DNA from: a virus
Reading direction: 5' to 3' (one strand)
Virus record (IMG/VR): IMGVR_UViG_3300042309_000035
Location: 1 to 23,902 of that record
DNA: 23,902 nt
The position numbers and the translations under genes were made by a program. Position 1 is the first letter of the stretch. Every line of letters begins with the position of its first letter. This document shows, one piece after another, positions 4,076-10,590 of this stretch. The notes under the pieces are model-generated. The model did not search any database and had not been told where the DNA came from. It saw only the letters and a program-made list of their open reading frames with translations.

Positions 4076-4351
4076 ATGGCGCGGCGAAAGAACCCGATCC
4101 TGCTCGCCAACCTTGATGACTGCCTCCTCGGAGTCATGTACCCCAAGGCCACCGAACGATCCGGTATACCCGTCGCCGTATACAGCGCCGACATGATCGC
4201 CGCACGACTGCGCGACAACCACAACCTCACCCTCCCCGAAGCTCGCGCCTTCGTCACCGACAACATCGAAACCAACGAAATGGGACCAGGAACCCCGCGC
4301 CTCATCTGGGCAGCAACCAGCGAGGATTTCGGGCAGTGCGTCAACCCATGA
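4076..4351 (+). CDS. Small conserved phage protein (91 aa), leaderless start
   Basis: MARRKNPILLANLDDCLLGVMY opens the protein. The core VAVYSADMIAARLRDNHNLTLPEARAFVTDNIETNEMGPGTPRLIW matches a pattern I recall from many small phage proteins: 'AVYD---MI--L-----MT-EEA-E---FNI---Y-G--TP'. That family has no known function; it is a short alpha/beta protein that tends to sit in early regions. The start is set by the -10 six bases upstream. The next promoter overlaps its stop codon. Confidence 0.72.
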   Translation: MARRKNPILLANLDDCLLGVMYPKATERSGIPVAVYSADMIAARLRDNHNLTLPEARAFVTDNIETNEMGPGTPRLIWAATSEDFGQCVNP

Positions 4352-4354
4352 CGA

Positions 4355-4360
4355 TATACT
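4355..4360 (+). promoter_or_regulatory. -10 TATACT seven bases before ATG (leaderless)
   Basis: TATACT, then GCGCGCA, then the ATG at 4368. It falls just after the stop of the 4076 gene. No clear -35 is present (GGCAGT or GCAGTG at the expected place). It would drive the HTH gene and perhaps the packaging genes behind it. Confidence 0.55.
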
Positions 4361-4367
4361 GCGCGCA

Positions 4368-4619
4368 ATGAATATCCGAACGTATGACGATTTCAAGGCC
4401 GCAGTCACCACGGCCGTGGAATCGAAGGGCGAAACCCGGTGCTCCGTCGCACGACGCCTCGAGCAGCAGGGCGCCCTCCGCGCACATACCGTCATGTGCC
4501 TCCTGTCCACCGCCCCCGTCATCGGCCGGCGGAAGCCGTCGTTCGACTCCGTCCTCAAGCTCGCAGACGCCGCAGGGCTCGAACTCACCCTCACCCCCAA
4601 GGAAGCCAATGCCGAGTAA
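4368..4619 (+). CDS. Small HTH (XRE-like) DNA-binding protein
   Basis: An 83-residue protein. The stretch TRCSVARRLEQQGALRAHTVMCLLS followed by KPSFDSVLKLADAAGLELTLTP resembles the end of an XRE/HigA-type helix-turn-helix domain, where 'RPS-DT-LR-A-ALGLEL-L-P' is the last helix and strand. The recognition helix would lie near residues 36-46. It would be a small regulator, possibly of the accessory promoters; target and sign are unknown. Its start has a leaderless-type promoter and its end overlaps the next gene by 11 bases. An antitoxin role is possible in principle, but no toxin partner is beside it. Confidence 0.65.
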   Translation: MNIRTYDDFKAAVTTAVESKGETRCSVARRLEQQGALRAHTVMCLLSTAPVIGRRKPSFDSVLKLADAAGLELTLTPKEANAE

Positions 4620-4755
4620 GTCACCCGCCCAGCGCCGCATGATGGCCGCCGCCGCACACTCCGCAGCCTTCGCCAAGAAGGTCGGCGTGCCCATGTCCGT
4701 CGCGAAGAAGTTCAACCGCGCCGACGCCCGCAAGTCCAAGGCCCGCAAGAAGTGA
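4609..4755 (+). CDS. Tiny basic phage protein (MPSKSPAQ..FAKKVGVP type)
   Basis: 48 residues beginning MPSKSPAQRRMMAAAAHS, then FAKKVGVPMSVAKKFNRADA and a lysine/arginine tail. This is a recurrent tiny phage protein ('MPSKS--Q---M-A-AHS--FAKKVG-P-SV---F--AD'). Its role is unknown; the charge suggests nucleic-acid binding. The ATG overlaps the end of the previous gene, and its own stop overlaps the next GTG (GTGA), so expression is coupled. Confidence 0.85.
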   Translation: MPSKSPAQRRMMAAAAHSAAFAKKVGVPMSVAKKFNRADARKSKARKK

Positions 4756-5009
4756 CCCGCCTCGTCGCCTACGGCGAGAACGGGCGACGGGTAGGGGAAA
4801 GCCACCACCATGCCACGATCCCGCAAGCCATCGTCGATGAAATCCGCGAACTCCACGAAGACCACGGATGGGGCTACCGCCGCATCGCAAAGCACCTCGG
4901 GCTCGCCTGGTACACCGTCGCCAAGATCGCGAAGTACCAACGCCGCGTCGCCGTCCCCCGCCGATGGGAGCGCGTCCCCGAAGCGACCGAGGGGCCGACC
5001 GCGGCTTGA
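4752..5009 (+). CDS. HTH DNA-binding protein upstream of terminase
   Basis: 85 residues from a GTG that overlaps the previous stop. GESHHHATIPQAIVDEIRELHEDHGWGYRRIAKHLGL and then WYTVAKIAKYQRR (residues about 15-65) form a typical resolvase/Hin-like helix-turn-helix ('G--H--A-L----V--IR-L---G-SYR-IA--LG-S--TV--I'). Such small HTH proteins are common in phages just before the terminase and may regulate or assist DNA recognition. The last two thirds of the gene are overprinted by the start of the small terminase in another frame, which would explain the unremarkable tail RVAVPRRWERVPEATEGPTAA. Confidence 0.7.
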   Translation: MTRLVAYGENGRRVGESHHHATIPQAIVDEIRELHEDHGWGYRRIAKHLGLAWYTVAKIAKYQRRVAVPRRWERVPEATEGPTAA

Positions 5010-5391
5010 GAAGGCACCGGAACCCTTCGCCAGCGAGATACTTGCGTGGCTCACAAAGGGCAAGACCCTGCTGTCATTCTGCGAGCAACCCGGTAAGCCG
5101 ACCCGGCAGACCGTGATGCTTTGGTTGGAGGCGGACGAGAAATTTGCTTGTCACTACAAGGCGGCCCGCGAGCAGGGGCAGGAGGCGGCCCTTGAGCGGT
5201 GCGAGGAGATCGCCGACATCGAGCCGGAAACGCCCGTGCAGGCCACCTGGCGCAAGTACCAGATCGACACCAAACTCAAGATCCTCCGCATGACGAACCC
5301 CGCCAGGTATGCCGAAAAGGTGTCCGTGGATCATGCTGGCGGCGTGACCCTGAACGTCATCACGGGCGTGCCGGATGCCGACGAAGGCTGA
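4810..5391 (+). CDS. terS: Terminase small subunit with overprinted N-terminal tail
   Basis: Residues about 72-180 carry the small-terminase pattern: FASEILAWLTKGKTLLSFCE, TRQTVMLWLEADEKFACHYKAARE, an EEIADIEPE motif, then WRKYQIDTKLKILRMTNPARYAEK, like the Sf6-type TerS ('I---L--G-SL---C', 'TV--WL---PEF---YA-ARE', 'EIAD', 'K-YG-K'). It recognises phage DNA and loads the large subunit. The first ~66 residues are rich in Ser, Thr, Pro and Ala and overlap the HTH gene by 200 bases. No in-frame ATG, GTG or TTG lies between codon 10 and the conserved domain, so ATG 4810 (AGGGGA 11 bases before) or ATG 4837 must be used. Residues 58-65 (KRPRGRPR) look like an AT-hook. The end overlaps terL by 17 bases. 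Confidence 0.8.
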   Translation: MPRSRKPSSMKSANSTKTTDGATAASQSTSGSPGTPSPRSRSTNAASPSPADGSASPKRPRGRPRLEKAPEPFASEILAWLTKGKTLLSFCEQPGKPTRQTVMLWLEADEKFACHYKAAREQGQEAALERCEEIADIEPETPVQATWRKYQIDTKLKILRMTNPARYAEKVSVDHAGGVTLNVITGVPDADEG

Positions 5392-6706
5392 AACCGTCAC
5401 GCTCGGGTACGTCCCGCGCACGTGGCAGCGCAAGTGCCACAAGGAACGCAAGCGGTTCACGGTCCTCGCCCTGCACCGCCGTGCCGGCAAGACGGAGCTC
5501 GCCATAATGCAGCTCCTCAACGCCGCCCTCAAGTTCACGGGCGACCTCGGGTTCTTCGTCTACACCGCGCCGTACCTCAAGCAGGCCAAGGCCATCGCCT
5601 GGGCGCGCCTGAAGCAGAAGATCGACCCGTTCATCCGCACGGGCGCCGTGGACGTCAACGAGGCCGACCTCGCCGTCACGTTCAAGCACAACAAGGCCAC
5701 GATCCGCCTGTTCGGGGGCGACAACCCCGACGCCCTGCGCGGCGTGCGCCTGGACGGGTGCGTCATCGACGAGGTCGCCCAGATCAAGCCCGAGGTCTGG
5801 AACGACATCATCCAGCCCGCCCTCTCCGACCGCAAGGGCTGGGCCATGTTCATCGGCACGCCCGCAGGCATCAACCTGTTCAGCGAGCTGTTCTACCGCG
5901 CAGGCAGCCTGCCAGACTGGTATGCGGCCCGATATACGGTCCACGACACCGACGCGCTCGATCTTGACGAGGTCGCTCGCCTTCAGCGCGACATGCCCGA
6001 GCAGGCGTTCGCACGCGAGTACCTGTGCGACTTCAGTGCCGCAGGCGATGACCAGCTCATCAGCCTGTCCGACGCCGACAGCGCCGCCGAGCGCGAGTAC
6101 CAGGACGGCGACGTGATTGACGCCCCGCTCGTCATTGGCGTGGACCCGGCACGGTTCGGCGATGACCGCAGCGCCATCGTCCTGCGGCAAGGGCTCCGCA
6201 TGGAGAACCCACGAATCTATACGGGCATCGACAACATGGCGCTAGCGGCGGCAGTCGCCAACGTCATCGAGGAGCGCGACCCGGACGCCGTGTTCATCGA
6301 CGCGGGAGCCGGCGCGGGCGTGATCGACCGTCTGCGGCAACTTGGCTACGAGGTGACCGAGGTGCCGTTCGGCGGCAAGGCCACGTTCCCGAACCTGTTC
6401 GTGAACAAGCGCACCGAGATGTGGTGGGCCATCAAGGAATGGATCGACCAGGGCGGCGCGATCCCTGACCGCACCGACCTGAAGCAGGAACTGTCCACCC
6501 CGCTGTACTGGTACGACAACGTGGGCAAGCGCGTCCTCGAGTCCAAGGACGAGGTCAAGAAGCGGCTCCAAGGCGGCGGCAGCCCGGACATCGCCGACGC
6601 GCTCGCGCTCACGTTCGCCTACCCGGTCGCCAAGATGCTGCCGCGAGAGGTGCGCGAGAAGCTGTCGCCGCGCCGCGAGGATCACGACCCGTACGAGGAC
6701 ATGTGA
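5375..6706 (+). CDS. terL: Terminase large subunit
   Basis: 443 residues, the usual length of the ATPase-nuclease packaging motor. Walker A is HRRAGKT at residues 34-40 and Walker B ends in VIDE (130-133). IGTPAG (about 168-173) is the coupling motif region. The RNase H-like nuclease follows: GVDPARFGDDRSAI with its first acidic residue (about 234-247), FIDAGAGAGVIDRLRQLGY (about 308-326) and SPDIADALAL (about 409-418). The protein docks on the portal, pumps DNA and cuts concatemers. The start ATG overlaps terS. The gene ends in TGA at 6704, overlapping a conserved 36-bp intergenic repeat. Confidence 0.95.
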   Translation: MPTKAETVTLGYVPRTWQRKCHKERKRFTVLALHRRAGKTELAIMQLLNAALKFTGDLGFFVYTAPYLKQAKAIAWARLKQKIDPFIRTGAVDVNEADLAVTFKHNKATIRLFGGDNPDALRGVRLDGCVIDEVAQIKPEVWNDIIQPALSDRKGWAMFIGTPAGINLFSELFYRAGSLPDWYAARYTVHDTDALDLDEVARLQRDMPEQAFAREYLCDFSAAGDDQLISLSDADSAAEREYQDGDVIDAPLVIGVDPARFGDDRSAIVLRQGLRMENPRIYTGIDNMALAAAVANVIEERDPDAVFIDAGAGAGVIDRLRQLGYEVTEVPFGGKATFPNLFVNKRTEMWWAIKEWIDQGGAIPDRTDLKQELSTPLYWYDNVGKRVLESKDEVKKRLQGGGSPDIADALALTFAYPVAKMLPREVREKLSPRREDHDPYEDM

Positions 6707-6740
6707 GTACCCGTAACGACTAGCGCGAGGAATACAGTCC
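6705..6740 (+). repeat. 36-bp late intergenic repeat, copy 1 (possible phage promoter)
   Basis: Matches 9542-9577 without gaps at 27 of 36 positions. The first 12 bases, GAGTACCCGTAA, are identical; then TAG, AGG, ATACA and TCC are shared at the same spacing. It lies directly after terL and before a GTG start. The AGGA part may also serve as ribosome-binding site, but the 5' block cannot. A promoter for a single-subunit phage RNA polymerase is one reading. Confidence 0.6.
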
Positions 6741-7193
6741 GTGAGCATCATTCGCCACGCCACCGAGCAGGACATCGACGCATTGACCGCAATGGCCCGC
6801 GAGTTCCTCGCCTACAGCGCGTACGGCACGATGATCGCGCCGTCCGACGATGACATCCGTGCTGGCCTCCGGGCCGTGCTGACGGCCGGCGTCGTGTTCG
6901 TGGCCGAGGTCGGCGAACGCATCGTCGGGGCCGTGGTCGGCGTCGTGGCGCCCATGTGGTTTGCGCCGAGCGTCACGGCCGCCGTCGAACTGGCATGGTG
7001 GGTGGACCCCGCGCATCGCATGACGCGCATCCCGTTCCGGCTCATGCACGCGCTTGAGGCGTGGGGCAAGGAGCGCGGCGCGCAGCTCATGTGCATGAGC
7101 GAACTCGTCATCGAAGGCACGACGCCCGTTGCAAAGATGCTCGGGCGCATGGGATACGTGAACACCGAACGAACGCACGTAAGGGAGATCTGA
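6741..7193 (+). CDS. GNAT-family N-acetyltransferase
   Basis: 150 residues from a GTG with GAGGA upstream. It opens IIRHATEQDIDALTAMAREF, the first strand-helix unit of GNAT proteins. VFVAEVGERIVGAVVGVV is the beta2-beta3 hairpin, TAAVELAWWVDP is beta4, and FRLMHALEAWGKERGA is the helix after the acetyl-CoA loop. MLGRMGYVNTE is the C-terminal strand pair. The pyrophosphate-binding segment reads HRMTRIPFRLM rather than the canonical R/QxxGxG/A, so cofactor binding may be altered. GNAT genes between terminase and portal are recurrent in this type of podovirus; the substrate is unknown, possibly a virion or host protein. The next gene starts after one base. Confidence 0.85.
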   Translation: MSIIRHATEQDIDALTAMAREFLAYSAYGTMIAPSDDDIRAGLRAVLTAGVVFVAEVGERIVGAVVGVVAPMWFAPSVTAAVELAWWVDPAHRMTRIPFRLMHALEAWGKERGAQLMCMSELVIEGTTPVAKMLGRMGYVNTERTHVREI

Positions 7194-7194
7194 C

Positions 7195-7539
7195 ATGGCA
7201 GCGATTTCGTCCATCCTCGCAGGCATCGCCGCAGGTGCCGCAGCCGCAGGGACCGGGTACGCCATCGTCGCGGGCGAGCGTGGCGCGTCCATGCAGCAGC
7301 AGGCGATGGGAGAGCAGCGTCAGGCCCAGCAGGCCGCCGCCGCCTCGGCCCGTTCGCAGCAGCGACGTAGCCAGCAGGCGATGGCCGCCGCCAACCGCGC
7401 CGAACCCGATGTCGCCGGGATCATGGGACGCGCCGCGGCCGAAGGCGCCGGCGGCCCCGCCAGCACCATGCTCACCGGGCCGATGGGCGTGAACCCGCAG
7501 GATCTCCAGCTCGGGCGCTCGTCGCTCCTCGGAGGTTGA
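7195..7539 (+). CDS. Portal-neighbour small protein (Ala/Gln-rich, 'STMLTGPxGV')
   Basis: 114 residues. A small-residue hydrophobic N terminus (SSILAGIAAGAAAAGTGYAIV, residues about 5-25) could be a membrane or signal-like segment. A Gln/Ala-rich coiled-coil-like middle follows (about 33-70). The C terminus, residues about 87-114 (STMLTGPMGVNPQDLQLG, then SSLLGG), is a signature seen in small proteins encoded just before the portal in many podoviruses. Its function is not established; virion association is inferred from context and the similarity of its Gln-rich helix to internal virion proteins. It starts one base after the GNAT gene, with AGGGAG upstream. Confidence 0.75.
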   Translation: MAAISSILAGIAAGAAAAGTGYAIVAGERGASMQQQAMGEQRQAQQAAAASARSQQRRSQQAMAAANRAEPDVAGIMGRAAAEGAGGPASTMLTGPMGVNPQDLQLGRSSLLGG

Positions 7540-7540
7540 C

Positions 7541-9253
7541 GTGAGCCAGTACACCGGAGACGCATCCTCGTACCCCAACGCGCCCACGCGGGATCGGCTG
7601 TTCACCCGCTGGGGCCAGCTCAAGAGCGAGCGCGCCTCCTGGTACGCACACTGGCAGGAACTCACGTCGTACATCCTGCCGCGCAACGGCCGCTACTTCG
7701 TGCAGGACCGCAACCGCGGCTACCGCCGGCACAACAACATCTACGACAACACCGGGACGCGGGCGCTCCGCACGCTCGGCGCCGGCATGATGTCTGGAGC
7801 CACGAGCCCCGCACGCCAGTGGTTCCGGCTCGCCACGCCCGACCCCGATCTGAACTCGTTCACGCCCGTGAAGCTGTGGCTCGATGACGTGACCAAGCGC
7901 ATGCAGCGCGTGTTCCAGAAGTCGAACACCTACCGCAGCCTGCACCAGATGTATGAGGAACTGGGGTGCTTCGGCACCGCGTCCTCGATCATGCTCCCGG
8001 ACTTCCAGGACGTGATCCACCACTACCCGCTGACGTGCGGCGAGTACTGCATCTCAACCGACGCCAAGGGCCGCGTCTGCACCCTGTACCGCGAGTTCGA
8101 CATGACCGTCTCGCAGATGGTCAAGGAGTTCGGGCTCGAGAACTGCTCCGTGAGCGTGCAGAACATGTACCGCACGGGCAGCCTCGACCAGTGGGTGCCC
8201 GTCATCCACGCCATCGAGCCGAGGGCCGACCGCGACATCGGCAAGCGCGACAGCAAGAACATGCCGTTCGGGTCGTGGTACTTCGAGGTCGGCGGCGAGG
8301 ACGGTCAGTTCCTGCGCGAGAGCGGGTTCATGCAGTTCCCGGCGCTGTGCCCGCGCTGGTCCGTGGTCGGCGGCGACATCTACGGAAACAGCCCCGGCAT
8401 GGAGTCGCTCGGCGACATCAAGCAACTCCAGCACGAGCAGCTCCGCAAGGCGCAGGCCATCGACTACCAGACGAAGCCGCCGCTCCAGGTGCCGGCCGCC
8501 ATGAAGAACCGCGACGTGGAGACGCTCCCGGGCGGGATCTCGTACTACGACGGCGCATCGAACGGGATCAAGACCGCGTTCGAGGTGAACCTCAACCTCC
8601 AGTACCTGCTGAACGACATCGTGGACTGCCGCGAGCGCGTCCGCGGCGCGTTCTACGCCGACCTGTTCCTCATGCTGGCGAACATGCCGAACACGCGCAT
8701 GACCGCCACCGAGGTCGCCGAGCGCCACGAGGAGAAGCTCATCATGCTTGGGCCCGTGCTCGAGCGCCTGCACAACGAGCTGCTTTCCCCGCTCGTGGAC
8801 ATGACGTTCACGCGCATGATCTCGTCCGGCCTGATCCCGCCCGCCCCGCAGGAATTGCAGGGCATGGACCTGAACATCGAGTTCGTCAGCATGCTCGCGC
8901 AGGCGCAGCGCGCCATCGGCACCAACGCCGTGGACCGTTTCGTCGGCAACCTCGGCGCCATCGCGCAGATGAAGCCCGACATCCTCGACAAGTTCGACCA
9001 AGACCAGTGGGCCGACATCTACGCCGACATGCTCGGCGTGGACCCGTCGCTCATCGTTGCCGACAAGGACGTGGCCCTGCTGCGCAACGCCCGCAACCAG
9101 GCGCTCGCCGCCAAGGAGCAGGCCGCCGTCATGCAGCAGCAGTCGCAGACGGTGAAGAACATGGCGCAGGCGCCAACGCAGGGACAGAACGCGCTCACCG
9201 ACGTGGTGAACATGTTCAGCGGTTACAACTCGCCCTCGGCGATTGAGGTCTAA
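7541..9253 (+). CDS. Portal (head-tail connector) protein
   Basis: 570 residues from GTG (GGAGG seven bases upstream). It fits the T7 gp8-like head-to-tail connector family (Pfam Head-tail_con). The N terminus has RLFTRWGQLKSERASWYAHWQEL and ILPRNGRYF, then DNTGTRALRTLGAGMMSGATSPARQWFRL. ELGCFGTASSIM and YCISTDAKGRV follow, then CPRWSVVGGDIYGNSPGM, LGDIKQLQHEQLRKAQAIDYQTKPP and the C-terminal stem region TATEVAERHEEKLIMLGPVLERLHNELLSPLVDM. It forms the dodecameric ring at the packaging vertex, docks terminase and later the tail adaptor. The C-terminal ~70 residues are Gln/Ala-rich. Confidence 0.95.
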   Translation: MSQYTGDASSYPNAPTRDRLFTRWGQLKSERASWYAHWQELTSYILPRNGRYFVQDRNRGYRRHNNIYDNTGTRALRTLGAGMMSGATSPARQWFRLATPDPDLNSFTPVKLWLDDVTKRMQRVFQKSNTYRSLHQMYEELGCFGTASSIMLPDFQDVIHHYPLTCGEYCISTDAKGRVCTLYREFDMTVSQMVKEFGLENCSVSVQNMYRTGSLDQWVPVIHAIEPRADRDIGKRDSKNMPFGSWYFEVGGEDGQFLRESGFMQFPALCPRWSVVGGDIYGNSPGMESLGDIKQLQHEQLRKAQAIDYQTKPPLQVPAAMKNRDVETLPGGISYYDGASNGIKTAFEVNLNLQYLLNDIVDCRERVRGAFYADLFLMLANMPNTRMTATEVAERHEEKLIMLGPVLERLHNELLSPLVDMTFTRMISSGLIPPAPQELQGMDLNIEFVSMLAQAQRAIGTNAVDRFVGNLGAIAQMKPDILDKFDQDQWADIYADMLGVDPSLIVADKDVALLRNARNQALAAKEQAAVMQQQSQTVKNMAQAPTQGQNALTDVVNMFSGYNSPSAIEV

Positions 9254-9541
9254 ATGGCAATGGTCAACATGAAGATGGAGTCGGACGAGAACGAAGGCGA
9301 GATGTACCCCGAGGAGCTGTGCATCGAACTCGAGGCCGAGCAGCTCTCCAAGCTCGGGATCAACGCCCCCATGCGGGTCGGAACCGAGGTCACGATCACC
9401 GCACGCGCCTACGTCAAGGAGGCGAGCACGACGATGGTTGAGGGCGGCGTCGAGCCGAGCATCGAACTCCAGATCACCGACATGTCCGTCGCCGCCGGCA
9501 ACACGATGGGCAGCGCAGCCACCATGCTGTACGGCGGATGA
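9254..9541 (+). CDS. Capsid staple-like protein
   Basis: 95 residues starting directly after the portal stop. It begins MAMVNMKMESDENEGEMYPE, an acidic N-terminal arm. A compact beta domain follows: LCIELEAEQLSKLGINAPMRVGTEVTITARAYVKEASTT, then VEPSIELQITDMSVA. The order 'MV-MK----E', 'L-L-L----L-KLG', 'VG---T--A-V', '--LQITDM' is that of the capsid staple family of epsilon15-like phages, which clamps coat subunits on the capsid surface. Context between portal and scaffold agrees. Capsid location is inferred from the family. Confidence 0.82.
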   Translation: MAMVNMKMESDENEGEMYPEELCIELEAEQLSKLGINAPMRVGTEVTITARAYVKEASTTMVEGGVEPSIELQITDMSVAAGNTMGSAATMLYGG

Positions 9542-9577
9542 GAGTACCCGTAAGCATTAGACACAGGGATACATTCC
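9542..9577 (+). repeat. 36-bp late intergenic repeat, copy 2 (possible phage promoter)
   Basis: Second copy of the element at 6705-6740, again directly after a stop codon and before a GTG-started gene. GAGTACCCGTAA is fully conserved, and the downstream part holds AGGGATACATTCC. It stands at the head of the Bbp19-like, scaffold and coat genes, where a strong late promoter would be useful. Confidence 0.6.
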
Positions 9578-9581
9578 GCCC

Positions 9582-9932
9582 GTGAGCACGTACGACCCCC
9601 TCGATCTGCGGGGCCAGGAGCGCGACAAGGCCGAACGCGAGCTGCGTGAGCGTCTGGAACGGCAGGCCGAGGAGTCGGACATCAAGTGGCTCATGTCCAG
9701 CAAGCGCGGCCGCCGCATCGTGTGGCGGCAACTGGACCAGGCGGGCGTGTTCCGAAGTTCCTTCAACACCAACGCGATGACAATGGCATTCGCGGAGGGC
9801 GGAAGAAACCAAGGACTGCGAATGCTCGCCATGGTCCACGCGCTCTGCCCGGAGCAGTACCCGGCAATGATGAAGGAACAAGCAACCCATGACGGAACCA
9901 ACGATGATGGAAGCAGCCGCAACGACCACTGA
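9582..9932 (+). CDS. Bbp19-like phage protein
   Basis: 116 residues from GTG. Residues about 34-110 follow the Bbp19 family pattern: IKWLMSSKRGRRIVWRQLDQAGVF, then SFNTNAMTMAFAEGGRNQGLRMLAMVHALCPEQYPAMMKE ('GRRF-W-LL---GVF', 'T---EG-R--GL-LL------P--Y--M--E'). The first 33 residues are a charged Arg/Glu helix. The family is named after a BPP-1 gene and lies beside scaffold and coat genes; its role is not firmly established. The last 44 bases overlap the scaffold gene. Confidence 0.82.
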   Translation: MSTYDPLDLRGQERDKAERELRERLERQAEESDIKWLMSSKRGRRIVWRQLDQAGVFRSSFNTNAMTMAFAEGGRNQGLRMLAMVHALCPEQYPAMMKEQATHDGTNDDGSSRNDH

Positions 9933-10569
9933 AGGCGCTTCCCCATCCTCGGTCCCCGATGCAGTTGCGGCGACGGCCGACAAGCTGTACGGGGACACCA
10001 AGGCGACCGCGACCCAGGGCCAGCAAGCCGCCGATGCGGCCGCTGCTGGTAAGGAACCTGCGCCGGCCGACGCCGCCAAGACCGAGGCACCCGCCGAGGC
10101 CAAGGCAGCGCCGGAAACCTACGAGTTCAAGGCACCGGAGGGTCGAGCGTTCGACCCCGAGGTCATCGCCGAGTACTCGAAGGTGGCAAAGGAACTGAAC
10201 CTGTCGCAGGAAGCCGCGCAGCGCGTCCTCGACTCCGTTGGCCCCAAGCTGGCGGAACGTCAAGCGGCGCAGATCGAGGCCGTTCGCAACGGCTGGGCCG
10301 ACAGCTCAAAGGCCGACAAGGAGTTCGGCGGCGAGAAGCTGACCGAAAATCTTGGCGTTGCGAAGAAGGCGCTCGATCAGTTCGGGACTTCCGAACTGCG
10401 CGACCTGTTGAACGAATCGGGCCTCGGGAACCACCCCGAGGTGATCCGGTTCATGTACCGCGCCGGCAAGGCCATCAGCGAGGACAAGGTCATCACGGGT
10501 GCGGCCGCCACGGCCAAGCCCGGGCCGAAGTCGTTCGCCGATCTCGCCGACGCTCTCTACAGCACCTAA
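9889..10569 (+). CDS. Scaffolding/capsid assembly protein
   Basis: 226 residues, starting inside the end of the Bbp19-like gene with AAGGA upstream. The first ~85 residues are Ala/Thr/Pro-rich and disordered. The helical domain follows: FDPEVIAEYSKVAKELNLSQEAAQRVLDSV, ERQAAQIEAVRNGWADSSKADKEFGGEKL, ALDQFGTSELRDLLNESGLGNHPEVIRFMYRAGKAISED. This 'K-L-LSQE-AQ---D', 'W---SK-D-EFGG', 'GL-NHPE--R----G----ED' pattern is that of podovirus scaffold proteins encoded directly before the coat gene. The protein would chaperone procapsid assembly inside the shell and then leave. The C terminus SFADLADALYS may be the coat-binding end (inference). Confidence 0.87.
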   Translation: MTEPTMMEAAATTTEGASPSSVPDAVAATADKLYGDTKATATQGQQAADAAAAGKEPAPADAAKTEAPAEAKAAPETYEFKAPEGRAFDPEVIAEYSKVAKELNLSQEAAQRVLDSVGPKLAERQAAQIEAVRNGWADSSKADKEFGGEKLTENLGVAKKALDQFGTSELRDLLNESGLGNHPEVIRFMYRAGKAISEDKVITGAAATAKPGPKSFADLADALYST

Positions 10570-10590
10570 CCACCACAAGGAGCCACCACA

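Noticed and set aside
4162-4188. Two GTATAC sites inside the 4076 gene as promoters
   Set aside because: They lie within a coding frame, lack -35 elements and have no gene start downstream at the right distance.
7966-9246. 426-aa rightward frame inside the portal gene
   Set aside because: Arg/His/Pro-rich frame-shifted reading of the portal gene with no start signal.
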